14,438 bases of DNA, from NCBI GenBank assembly GCA_002316345.1, contig DCDI01000024.1, positions 395 through 14,832 of the forward strand. Direction: 5' to 3'. Made by a program: the position numbers and the translations under genes. The stretch is from Phyllobacteriaceae bacterium UBA1059 (GTDB taxonomy: Bacteria; Pseudomonadota; Alphaproteobacteria; Rhizobiales; Rhizobiaceae). Shown here one piece after another: positions 7,212 through 14,438 of this stretch. A model generated the notes under the pieces. It was not told where the DNA came from. It was given only the letters and a program-made list of their open reading frames with translations, and made no database searches. Each line of letters opens with the position of its first letter. The first letter of the stretch is position 1.

Positions 7212-7275
7212 GGTCGTGTCCTTAACTGCAGATGACGCGGTGTGCCGGCGTCGGCCCGTGTTTCGACGTTTTTAC

Positions 7276-7312
7276 AAAGAAAAACCCCCGCCGCAAACGG
7301 GCAGGGGCTCTT
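7276..7312 (-). terminator. Rho-independent terminator of ndvA
   Basis: On the minus strand, about 29 bases after the ndvA stop, CCCCTGCCCG pairs with CGGCGGGG (one bulged C, one T-G pair) around a TTTG loop. It is followed by TTTTTCTTT (7276-7284). The strong GC stem plus T-run is a classic intrinsic terminator and separates ndvA from the DIP1984-family gene downstream. Confidence 0.88.
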
Positions 7313-7335
7313 TAATGCTTGAAGGTGGAGGCGGC

Positions 7336-9102
7336 TTAGGCTGCTTCCGCCAGACGGGCCATCTTGCGGACATCGTCGTCGGACAGCAGACCACCGGCGC
7401 GCAGCAGACCGGCGAAGCGACCGTTGGTGGCGGCGAGTTCGTCGAAGCCCCCCATTTCCACGATGCGACCGCGATCCATGAACAGCACCATGTCGGCATC
7501 ACGAACCGTCGACAGGCGGTGGGCGATGATGAAGGTCGTGCGGTTGGCACGCAGATCGTCGATCGCCTGCTTCACACGCTCTTCGGTCTCCACATCGAGC
7601 GCGCTGGTCGCCTCGTCGAGCACGAGAACCGGAGCATCCTTGAGGATAGCGCGGGCAATCGCGATACGCTGGCGCTCACCACCCGATAGCTGCGAACCGC
7701 GTTCGCCGGCAATCGTGTCATAGCCGTCGCTCTTGTTCAGGATGAACTCCTGCGCGGCGGCAGCCTTGGCGGCAGCATGGATGTCTTCGTAGGAAGCATC
7801 CTCACGGCCGACGCGGATATTGTCCTCGATCGAGCGGTTAAGCATGCCCGCATCCTGGAACACGGTGGCAACCGAGGCACGAAGCGAGCGGCGAGTCACG
7901 GTGCGGGTATCGACGCCGTCGATCAGCACGCGGCCTTCCGAAGGATCATAAACGCGCTGCAGCATGTTGATCAGCGTGGTCTTGCCGGCACCGGTCGGGC
8001 CAACGATCGCAACGGTCTGACCAGCCTTCACCGAGAAGGACACGTCGTCCAGGCCATGGTTCGCGCCCGGGAAGCGGAAGCTCACATTGTCGAACACGAT
8101 GTCGCCGCGGATCTTCGGCATGTCGACAGTGCCCAGCGGCTCCTGACGGGCTTCCACAGCGTCTTCGAGAGCATAGAAGTCCACCAGCTTGGCGCGGGCT
8201 TCGAAGATCTGGTTGAAGAAGGCATTGACCTGGTCGAGACGGCCGATCAGCAGGGTCGCAAAGCCGGTGAAGGCCACGACGTCGCCGATGCGCATTTCGC
8301 CACGCGTCACCATCCAGGCGCCGATCAGAAGAACGATCATCATCGACAGGGTAGAGGCAATGCGATTCAGGCCGCTGGCCAGCGCCCACCAGTCGAGAAC
8401 CGGATACTGAGCGCGGATCAGATCGCCAGTGTGACGCTGCAACTCGCGCGCTTCCGTGCTGGTGCGGTTGAAGCTCTGCAGCACGGCGACGTTGCTGACG
8501 GCATCCGACACATGCGAAAAAACGCGGTGGTAATGACCTTCGACTGCAGCCTGGCCGTCCTTGGTGCGCCTCATGACCATGCGGCCGATCGCGATATAAA
8601 CCACGCCGAGAACCAGCAGCACGGCCGACATGCGCAGGTCCATGCTCAGCGCGGTGGGAACTAGCAGCACCAACGCAACAGCGGTTGCGAGATGGGTGCG
8701 CATGAATTCCAGCCACAGCGAAAACAGCGTTTCAACAGCGCGCAGAAGGGTATGCAGCGACTGGGACGTGCCACGCGTCTGGTGCCATGAAAGCGGCATG
8801 GTGATCGTCTTCTCAAACGACTCTTCCAGCACGGCGACGCGGCGCTTATGCGCCAGGCGGTCGGCGGAACGCGCCACCAACACGAAAGCGATGATGTTGA
8901 ACAGGCCGAGGCCAGCCCACATCGCCATGTTCGTGAACAGATCGCCTGTGGAGGAAATGGAGTCGATGATGCGACCGAACAGGATCGGCTCGGCGATTGT
9001 CACCAAGGCCAGAACTACGTTGGCGCCGCAGATTAGCGCGACCTTCTTTTTTTCAGCGCCCAGATAGGAAAGAGCACGAAGATAAATATCGAAAAGAGAC
9101 AC
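7336..9102 (-). CDS. ndvA: Cyclic beta-1,2-glucan exporter NdvA/ChvA (ABC half-transporter)
   Basis: A fused membrane-ATPase half-transporter of 588 residues that, as a dimer, moves cyclic beta-1,2-glucan from cytoplasm to periplasm. The membrane domain covers about 1-310 with six helices (near 20-43, 58-78, 137-153, 158-175, 245-265, 273-290). The stretches ITMPLSWHQTRGTSQSLHTL (100-119) and LFSLWLEFMRTHLATAVAL (126-144) are highly characteristic of NdvA/ChvA/Cgt. The nucleotide-binding domain is intact: Walker A GPTGAGKT (368-375), Q-loop Q416, signature LSGGERQ (472-478), Walker B VLVLDEAT (492-499) and H-loop H528. The length equals that I recall for Agrobacterium ChvA (588). The start codon is GTG (9100-9102) with GGAG 9 bases upstream; the opening MSLFDIYLRAL matches the family. 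It lies 224 bases downstream of ndvB on the same strand, and ends in its own terminator. In relatives, loss of this protein traps the glucan in the cytoplasm and impairs host infection. Confidence 0.96.
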   Translation of the reverse strand: MSLFDIYLRALSYLGAEKKKVALICGANVVLALVTIAEPILFGRIIDSISSTGDLFTNMAMWAGLGLFNIIAFVLVARSADRLAHKRRVAVLEESFEKTITMPLSWHQTRGTSQSLHTLLRAVETLFSLWLEFMRTHLATAVALVLLVPTALSMDLRMSAVLLVLGVVYIAIGRMVMRRTKDGQAAVEGHYHRVFSHVSDAVSNVAVLQSFNRTSTEARELQRHTGDLIRAQYPVLDWWALASGLNRIASTLSMMIVLLIGAWMVTRGEMRIGDVVAFTGFATLLIGRLDQVNAFFNQIFEARAKLVDFYALEDAVEARQEPLGTVDMPKIRGDIVFDNVSFRFPGANHGLDDVSFSVKAGQTVAIVGPTGAGKTTLINMLQRVYDPSEGRVLIDGVDTRTVTRRSLRASVATVFQDAGMLNRSIEDNIRVGREDASYEDIHAAAKAAAAQEFILNKSDGYDTIAGERGSQLSGGERQRIAIARAILKDAPVLVLDEATSALDVETEERVKQAIDDLRANRTTFIIAHRLSTVRDADMVLFMDRGRIVEMGGFDELAATNGRFAGLLRAGGLLSDDDVRKMARLAEAA

Positions 9103-9173
9103 GAGCAGAAACTCCGGCCAGGTCTTAATTTGTGCGCCGCATCATGAGCGGCTGATGAAATATCGACGTGAGC

Positions 9174-9314
9174 TTAGAGAATGCCCGCCCGGGAACAGGG
9201 TCGCGAGAGAGCAATCCTGTTTCCTGCTCCAGCGGCGTTTTCATCCGCTGAATCAAGCATTTGATATTCAACATGAACTGGCGCTGGAGCCAGCTTGGCA
9301 TCAAGGTCAGGCAT
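9174..9314 (-). CDS. Possible 46-residue small protein between ndvB and ndvA (uncertain)
   Basis: A short frame starting at the ATG 9312-9314, 12 bases after the ndvB stop, and ending at TAA (9174-9176). It reads MPDLDAKLAPAPVHVEYQML at the N-terminus and has no recognisable domain, signal peptide or membrane helix. In its favour are a purine-rich GGGAAGGAAAAG directly before the ATG, with AAGGA 4 bases away, and its position, which suits coupling to ndvB. Against it, third codon positions are less GC-rich than in the neighbours, it contains three inverted repeats, and the C-terminal half reads like random sequence. It may be a leader frame for ndvA or simply chance. Confidence 0.2.
   Translation of the reverse strand: MPDLDAKLAPAPVHVEYQMLDSADENAAGAGNRIALSRPCSRAGIL
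9230..9293. repeat. Cluster of three small inverted repeats in the ndvB-ndvA gap
   Basis: Within 64 bases there are CAGCGG/CCGCTG (9230-9235 and 9245-9250), ATCAA/TTGAT (9252-9256 and 9261-9265) and CTGGC/GCCAG (9278-9282 and 9289-9293). A further GCCGC/GCGGC pair (9136-9140 and 9148-9152) lies near the ndvA start. None is followed by a T-run on the minus strand, so they look more like RNA processing, stabilising or regulatory structure than a terminator. The 9103-9326 gap may also hold an ndvA promoter, but I see no convincing boxes. Confidence 0.45.
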
Positions 9315-9326
9315 CTTTTCCTTCCC

Positions 9327-12300
9327 CTAGGGAATGGAATGAGGAACGATTACCCTGACTTCATGAACCCCGGCGCCTGAATGCTGCATGAACGCATCAT
9401 TCAGGACAGTATCGTTGACCGAAATTTCGTAGTTTTCGCCGCACTGCACCTTGATCTCGTAGGTGGCTTCGTCGAGCCGCAAGGTCGCTTCGAAACCGTC
9501 CCAGCTCGAGGGCAGCACCGGCTGAATGAAGATGCGATCGCCTTCACGGCGGATGCCGAGAATAGCTTCCACGGCAGCGCGATAAAGCCAACCGGCAGAG
9601 CCCGTGTACCAGGTCCAGCCTCCGCGTCCGCCCTTTTCGTCCGACGAGTAGATGTCGGCTGCGACCACATAGGGCTCGACGCGGTAGCGCTCAGCTGCCG
9701 CTTCATCCAGCGCGTGGTTGACCGGCATCAGCATCTGGAAGGCACGGTAAGCGGCATCGGCACGGCCGAGTTCCGCCAGCGCGAACACAGTCCAGGTGGC
9801 CGCATGCGTGTACTGACCGCCGTTTTCGCGCACACCGGGCGGATAGCTCTTGATGTAGCCGGGTTCCTTCGGCGTCTTCGAGAAGGCGGGCGTGAAGAGC
9901 TTCACAATCTCCAGATCGTTGTCCACCAGCTGACGCTCGACCTGATCCATCGCCATTTGCTGGCGCTCAGGCTGGCCGATGCCGGACAGGACGCTCCAGG
10001 ATTGCGCGATCGAGTCGATGCGGCACTCGTCGCTGTCCTTCGAGCCAAGCGGCGTGCCGTCGTCGTAAGTCGCGCGGCGATACCATTCACCATCCCAGGC
10101 CGCAGTTTCCAGCGCGGTCTTCAGGCTGGCGATATGGGCCTCCCACGCTTCTACCCGGGTCGCATCGCCGCGCTGACGGGCATAGGGCACAAAGTCGGTC
10201 AGCGTCTTTGCCAGGAACCAGCCGAGCCATACACTTTGACCCGCGCCGTTCTTGCCGACGCCGTTCATGCCATCGTTCCAGTCGCCGCCCAGGATCAGCG
10301 GCAAACCGTCCGCACCCGTCCGCTTGATGGCGAGATCGAGCCCGAGCGCGCAGTGCTCGTAGAGCGTTGCCGTCGTTTCAGAGGTCTTCGGCGTGAAGAA
10401 GGCATCGTGTTCGCCTTCCTTCAGAAGTTCGCCCTCAATGAACGGGATTTCCTGATCGAGGATCGAGCTGTCGCCGCTGGCGGTGATTGCGCTATGGGCG
10501 CCGTAAGCCAGCCAGACCACGCCGTCCGAGATGGTCGTGCGCACGCCGGCGCCGCTACGCGGCAGCCACCAATGCTGCACGTCGCCCTCGGGGAACTGAC
10601 GGCCGGCCGCACTCAGAACCTGCGCCTGCGCAAGGCTGGGATCATGCAACTGAAAGGCCAGCGTGTCCTGCAACTGATCGCGGAAACCGTAGGCACCGCT
10701 TGCCTGATAGAAGGCCGAGCGTGCACGCAGCCGGCAGGCAATTGCCTGATAGGGCAGCCAGGCATTGACCATCGCGTTCATGGCGGGATCGGGCGTGTTA
10801 ACCTGCAGCGTGCCGAGGAAGCGGTTCCATTCCGCGTCGATGGTGTTGAGCCGCTCGTCGAAATCCACCGCGGCATGCCTGGTGTAGAGGTCGCGCGCTT
10901 CATCCGGCGAACCGGCGTCACCCATGAGATACAGGATCTCCGCGCTTTCGCCCGGTGCAATCGTCACATCGCGCGCGATCACCGAACAAGGATCGATGCC
11001 GGCTTCCACCTTGTTGGACAGGGCTTTGCCGGTGATCGCCGCTTCCGGCGCCAAGACGCTGCCGTGGCGTCCCATGAACTCGGCACGGTCCACGGTGACG
11101 GATTGCGCGGGCGCATCGGAGGCTAGGAATGCGCAGCGCTCGCCGAAATCGAGGCTGAACGGATTGCGCGCGAGCAGGGCGCCCGTGGCCGGTTCCTGCC
11201 AGGACACGATGTAAGGCGCATTGCGTGCGCGGTTCTGGCCCAGCACCCATTCTGCATAGGCGTAAACGCGCAACGTGACGCCGGCATCGCCCTTGTTGTG
11301 GAGCGTGAGACGCGACAAGCGGACGGAGTCTGCGGGATCGACCACATGGGTCAGCTCCGTTTCAACCCCCCCGTGACGGGCGGTGAAGGTCGAGAAGCCC
11401 TGACCATGGCGCGCTTCATAGACCGCGTGTTCATTGCGCACCACGCCGGCCACCGGCGAGAAGGTCGTGCCGGCTGACAGGTCATGGATATAGATCGCTT
11501 CGCCTGGACGGTTGCTGACCGCATCGTTGGACCAGGGCGTCAGCTGGAAATCGCGGCTGTTGCGGCTCCAGGTGAAGGCAGAGCCTTCTGCCGAAACGTG
11601 GAAGCCGAAATCCTTGTTGGCGATGACGTTGATCCAGGGCTGCGGCGTGGAGCGTCGGCCGTCGAGACGGACCACGTAGTCGCGGCCGGCGCGATCGAAG
11701 CCGCCGAAGCCGTTCCAGGATTCCAGACCCTGTCCGCTGGCGCGCTTCTGCAGCGTGGCAGGCGGGGTATGGGTCAGCGCGATCGAGGAGCGGCTGGCTT
11801 CGGTGGAAGACGCAGCCGTGCGATGGATCGGCTGCTTTGCAGTCGGCTTTTCGCCAGTCCCATTTGCCTGCAGCAGTTCGAGTTCGGCAATCTCCGCGCG
11901 CTCGATCTGGTCGGCGATCGTGCCGTGGCGGGCATGCAGAACGACGCGAGCCGTCGCCAGAAGCGTGCGGTAGGTGCCTTCGTCCATCAGGTCGCGGCGC
12001 ACGGAGAAGATGTGCTGGCGCGGTCCGAGATCATGGCCGCGCATGCTGCCATTTTCGCGATGCCACTCGATCGCCTGTTGCAGATCCTGCGCGTAGGACG
12101 AGGCCTGCTCGTTGATGATCACGAGATCGGCGGTGAGACCGCGCGAACGCAGATATTCCTGCACGCGCATCGCCTTGGCGATGATGCCGAGATCGGCCTG
12201 GTCGCTGATGCGCAGAACGAAGATCGGGAAGTCGCCGGAAATCGCCAGCGACCAAAGAGCCGACTGCGCGCCCATGCCTGCTGAGATCGAGTCCGGCGGC

Positions 12301-14438
12301 GTGCGCGTCACAGGACTTGGGAACAGCAGGTAGCGCGCCAGGCGCTGCACATTGGCGGCTTCCGCCAAGGTCAATCCGACATGGCGCGTTTGCACCTGGC
12401 TGTGGGTCCAGCCCAGCATGCTCTGGCGGCTGAAGCTTTCGGGATGATCCAGCCGTTCGATAGCGTCCTGAAGCGCTTGCCGGTTCGATCCGACAACCGT
12501 CCAGAAGGTGAGGGCGGCTTTCTTCATGGCCGGGACACGGACGCGCGCTCGCAGGGCCATGACGGGGTCGAGGGTGAAGCCCGCGCTGCCCGTCAGCTGT
12601 GCGTTGGGATCAAGCGCTGCCGGATCGGCGATGGTGCGGCCGCGGCCGATAAAGGCGCGGCGATCCGTTTCGGCTTCCGTTTCGCGAAGGCCGCCGGCAT
12701 CGGTCGTCACGAAATGCGCCAGTGCGATGTCCGGTTCGCTCGGTGAACGCTTGCGGCGCGTAGCAAAGATCGCGCCGTTGGCCGGATCGATCTCCGTTTC
12801 CACGAACATCTTCGAGAAGGCCGGATGGGCACTATCGGCCATCTCAGGCGCCAGAACGATCTCGCCGAAGGAGGTGATCTCGATCGTGCGCTCGCTAGCG
12901 CCTTCGTTATAAACAGTGATGCGTCGGGCTTCGCCGTCGCCTTCGGTCACCGCGATGACTTCCACTTCCGTCAGGATGTGGCCAACACGCTTGGAAAAAA
13001 CCGACTTGTCATTGGCGAAGATGACACGCGTTTCTTCGCCCTCGACACGCTTCGGCTCAGCCGTTGCCGACCACCACGCGCCGTCGTCGCAGTCACGCAC
13101 GAACAGGAAGGAGCCCGAACGGTCTTCGGACGCGTCGCCGGTCCAGCGGGTTACGGCGAGGTCGTTGAACCGGCTGTAGCCGGTGCCCGTCGCCGTGGTC
13201 ATCACGAAGTAATGGCCGTTGGAGATGAGGTTGGTGGACACCACGCCTGCCAACGGATTTTCGATCAGCCGCGTATCGGGCGACAGTTCCTCGCCGCCGG
13301 TCGCCGGCTGCTCGGCTGCTTCCGTGCGCACGATCGTGACCGGCACGGCGCGCGGTGCCTTTTCCTGAAGCAGGAGTTCGGCCGCCACGATCACCGGATC
13401 GGAATGGAAGCGGTCGCGCATGCGGCCTTCGAACACGACATTGGCCACGGCCACGATCGACATGCCGGTATGGTGGGCCATGTAGTTCTGCACCACCGCA
13501 TGATCGGAGCCTTCCGGCACGCGCGACGGGGTGAAATCCACGGCGTCATAGAAGCCGTAGCGGCCGCGCGCGCCCAACTCGGTCAAGCGGTGCAGGTTGG
13601 TCACCGCCTCATGCGGCATGAACTGCGATGCGAGAACGCTGGCATAGGGCGCGATCACCGTGTTGTTGGCGAGGCCGCGCTTCAGGCCCAATCCCGGCAC
13701 GCCGAAATTGGTGTACTGGTAGGTCATCTCCCGGTCGCGCGCGTTGAACGCGGCTTCCGAAATGCCCCACGGAATGCCCTTTGAACGGGCATAGCTGATC
13801 TGACGGCGGATGATCAGGTTGTTGGTCTGGTTGAGCAGACCGCCTTGCGGCTCCTTCATCACCAGCGGCGGCATCAGATATTCGAACATCGAGCCGGACC
13901 ACGACACGAGCGCCCCGCGGAAGCCGATCTCGGTGACGGGACGGCCCAGACGGAACCAGTGCTCGGTCGGCAGATCGCCCTTGGCGATCGCAAACAGGCT
14001 GGTCAGACGCGCTTCGGACGCGAGCAGATCGTAGCAGCTTTCGTCCAGCTGATGCGTGTCGGCGCGATAGCCGATCGACAGCAGCTTGCGGTCTTCGCGG
14101 AACAGGAACGAGAAATCCATCTCGAAGGCCAGCAAGCGCGCACGGTCATGCAAGGTTCGGAAGCGTTCGCGCAGAGCGGCAACGCCGGCTTCGTCTGTGT
14201 GCGAATCGTTGACATGCGCTTCGCAGGTCTGCGCCAGCTTGGACGCCCAAAGCTGCAGCTCTTCGGATGCCGTCGACTTCACCTCGGCATGGATCGAACC
14301 GGCAAGCTTGCGGATTTCGCCAGCGAGAACTGCCAGGTTGATGGTGCGGATCGACGCCGTTTCGGGCTCGCTCTGCAGCGTGGCGACCGCGCGGCGCATG
14401 CCGGTGATGCGATCGCTCAGGCGCTGGCGCAGCGGGCG
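9327..14438 (-). CDS. ndvB: Cyclic beta-1,2-glucan synthase NdvB/ChvB (partial, C-terminal 1703 residues)
   Basis: Giant inner-membrane enzyme that builds cyclic beta-1,2-glucan from UDP-glucose. The frame is open to the right edge (visible residues 1-13 precede the first internal Met), so the N-terminal third or more, including the GT84 glycosyltransferase and membrane helices, is outside; known members are about 2,800-2,900 residues. Visible parts in order: a glycoamylase-like region, about 100-370, with WGISEAAFN (Glu 228), matching the domain classed as GH189 that cyclises the chain; a first GH94-type beta-sandwich, about 390-680 (GYSRFNDLAVTRWTGDAS); a mixed alpha/beta segment with ALWSLAISGDFPI; a low-complexity linker near 860-900; a second beta-sandwich, about 905-1200 (NKDFGFHVSAEGSAFTWSRN); and the GH94 phosphorylase-like barrel, about 1210-1670, with the catalytic-type motif GGDWNDGMN (first Asp is residue 1386). 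In Brucella Cgs the C-terminal part controls ring size. Stop TAG; ndvA follows. Confidence 0.96.
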   Translation of the reverse strand, partial: RPLRQRLSDRITGMRRAVATLQSEPETASIRTINLAVLAGEIRKLAGSIHAEVKSTASEELQLWASKLAQTCEAHVNDSHTDEAGVAALRERFRTLHDRARLLAFEMDFSFLFREDRKLLSIGYRADTHQLDESCYDLLASEARLTSLFAIAKGDLPTEHWFRLGRPVTEIGFRGALVSWSGSMFEYLMPPLVMKEPQGGLLNQTNNLIIRRQISYARSKGIPWGISEAAFNARDREMTYQYTNFGVPGLGLKRGLANNTVIAPYASVLASQFMPHEAVTNLHRLTELGARGRYGFYDAVDFTPSRVPEGSDHAVVQNYMAHHTGMSIVAVANVVFEGRMRDRFHSDPVIVAAELLLQEKAPRAVPVTIVRTEAAEQPATGGEELSPDTRLIENPLAGVVSTNLISNGHYFVMTTATGTGYSRFNDLAVTRWTGDASEDRSGSFLFVRDCDDGAWWSATAEPKRVEGEETRVIFANDKSVFSKRVGHILTEVEVIAVTEGDGEARRITVYNEGASERTIEITSFGEIVLAPEMADSAHPAFSKMFVETEIDPANGAIFATRRKRSPSEPDIALAHFVTTDAGGLRETEAETDRRAFIGRGRTIADPAALDPNAQLTGSAGFTLDPVMALRARVRVPAMKKAALTFWTVVGSNRQALQDAIERLDHPESFSRQSMLGWTHSQVQTRHVGLTLAEAANVQRLARYLLFPSPVTRTPPDSISAGMGAQSALWSLAISGDFPIFVLRISDQADLGIIAKAMRVQEYLRSRGLTADLVIINEQASSYAQDLQQAIEWHRENGSMRGHDLGPRQHIFSVRRDLMDEGTYRTLLATARVVLHARHGTIADQIERAEIAELELLQANGTGEKPTAKQPIHRTAASSTEASRSSIALTHTPPATLQKRASGQGLESWNGFGGFDRAGRDYVVRLDGRRSTPQPWINVIANKDFGFHVSAEGSAFTWSRNSRDFQLTPWSNDAVSNRPGEAIYIHDLSAGTTFSPVAGVVRNEHAVYEARHGQGFSTFTARHGGVETELTHVVDPADSVRLSRLTLHNKGDAGVTLRVYAYAEWVLGQNRARNAPYIVSWQEPATGALLARNPFSLDFGERCAFLASDAPAQSVTVDRAEFMGRHGSVLAPEAAITGKALSNKVEAGIDPCSVIARDVTIAPGESAEILYLMGDAGSPDEARDLYTRHAAVDFDERLNTIDAEWNRFLGTLQVNTPDPAMNAMVNAWLPYQAIACRLRARSAFYQASGAYGFRDQLQDTLAFQLHDPSLAQAQVLSAAGRQFPEGDVQHWWLPRSGAGVRTTISDGVVWLAYGAHSAITASGDSSILDQEIPFIEGELLKEGEHDAFFTPKTSETTATLYEHCALGLDLAIKRTGADGLPLILGGDWNDGMNGVGKNGAGQSVWLGWFLAKTLTDFVPYARQRGDATRVEAWEAHIASLKTALETAAWDGEWYRRATYDDGTPLGSKDSDECRIDSIAQSWSVLSGIGQPERQQMAMDQVERQLVDNDLEIVKLFTPAFSKTPKEPGYIKSYPPGVRENGGQYTHAATWTVFALAELGRADAAYRAFQMLMPVNHALDEAAAERYRVEPYVVAADIYSSDEKGGRGGWTWYTGSAGWLYRAAVEAILGIRREGDRIFIQPVLPSSWDGFEATLRLDEATYEIKVQCGENYEISVNDTVLNDAFMQHSGAGVHEVRVIVPHSIP

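Noticed and set aside
9155..9358. 67-codon plus-strand frame across the ndvB-ndvA gap
   Set aside because: It overlaps the 3' end of ndvB on the opposite strand and has no supporting features.
9381..11126. 581-codon open frame on the plus strand
   Set aside because: It lies wholly antisense to ndvB, whose minus-strand product has unmistakable GH94 domains. Its translation is rich in Arg, His, Gly and Asp with no domain, as expected of a shadow frame in GC-rich DNA.
12825..13784. 319-codon open frame on the plus strand
   Set aside because: Antisense shadow of ndvB, with a His/Arg-rich composition and no family resemblance.
1..14438. Mobile elements, CRISPR arrays, toxin-antitoxin or defence genes
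   Set aside because: Read on both strands; no transposase, integrase, regular spaced repeats, target-site duplications or defence domains were seen.

Overview
This is a GC-rich alphaproteobacterial chromosome segment, most likely from the Hyphomicrobiales (Rhizobiales). The strongest evidence is a ChvA/NdvA-type exporter next to an NdvB/ChvB-type cyclic beta-1,2-glucan synthase, a pair typical of rhizobia, agrobacteria and brucellae. From memory, the exporter reads closer to the Brucella Cgt version than to Agrobacterium ChvA, so a Brucellaceae or Phyllobacteriaceae relative is my guess; the sequence alone does not fix the genus.

Left part (1-5065, all minus strand): one tight operon, transcribed right to left. 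Its order is an M19-type metallo-dipeptidase, a family 5 peptide-binding periplasmic protein, two DppB/DppC-type permeases, and the first 103 residues of an OppD/DppD-type ATPase that runs off the left edge. The last three genes are joined by 4-base ATGA overlaps. The operon probably imports di- or oligopeptides and cleaves the imported dipeptides.

Middle part (5066-7335): a short divergent intergenic region with a 17-base palindrome separates the peptide operon from an opgC-like gene on the plus strand. OpgC proteins are multi-pass membrane enzymes that add succinyl groups to osmoregulated periplasmic glucans. opgC ends at a long symmetric hairpin terminator. A small DIP1984-family gene of unknown function then faces it on the minus strand. 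Between them lie about 270 bases holding two adjacent inverted repeats.

Right part (7336-14438, minus strand): ndvB, cut off at its 5' end by the right window edge, is followed after a 224-base gap by ndvA, which ends in a clear rho-independent terminator. NdvB makes cyclic beta-1,2-glucan in the inner membrane, NdvA exports it to the periplasm, and the nearby OpgC-like protein would decorate it. This synthase-exporter-modifier neighbourhood is the main biological theme of the window. The ndvB-ndvA gap holds several small inverted repeats and a possible 46-codon reading frame.

I see no mobile element, CRISPR array, rRNA or tRNA gene, and no clear sign of an undescribed defence or other exotic system. 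Most long open frames on the opposite strands are antisense shadows of the real genes.
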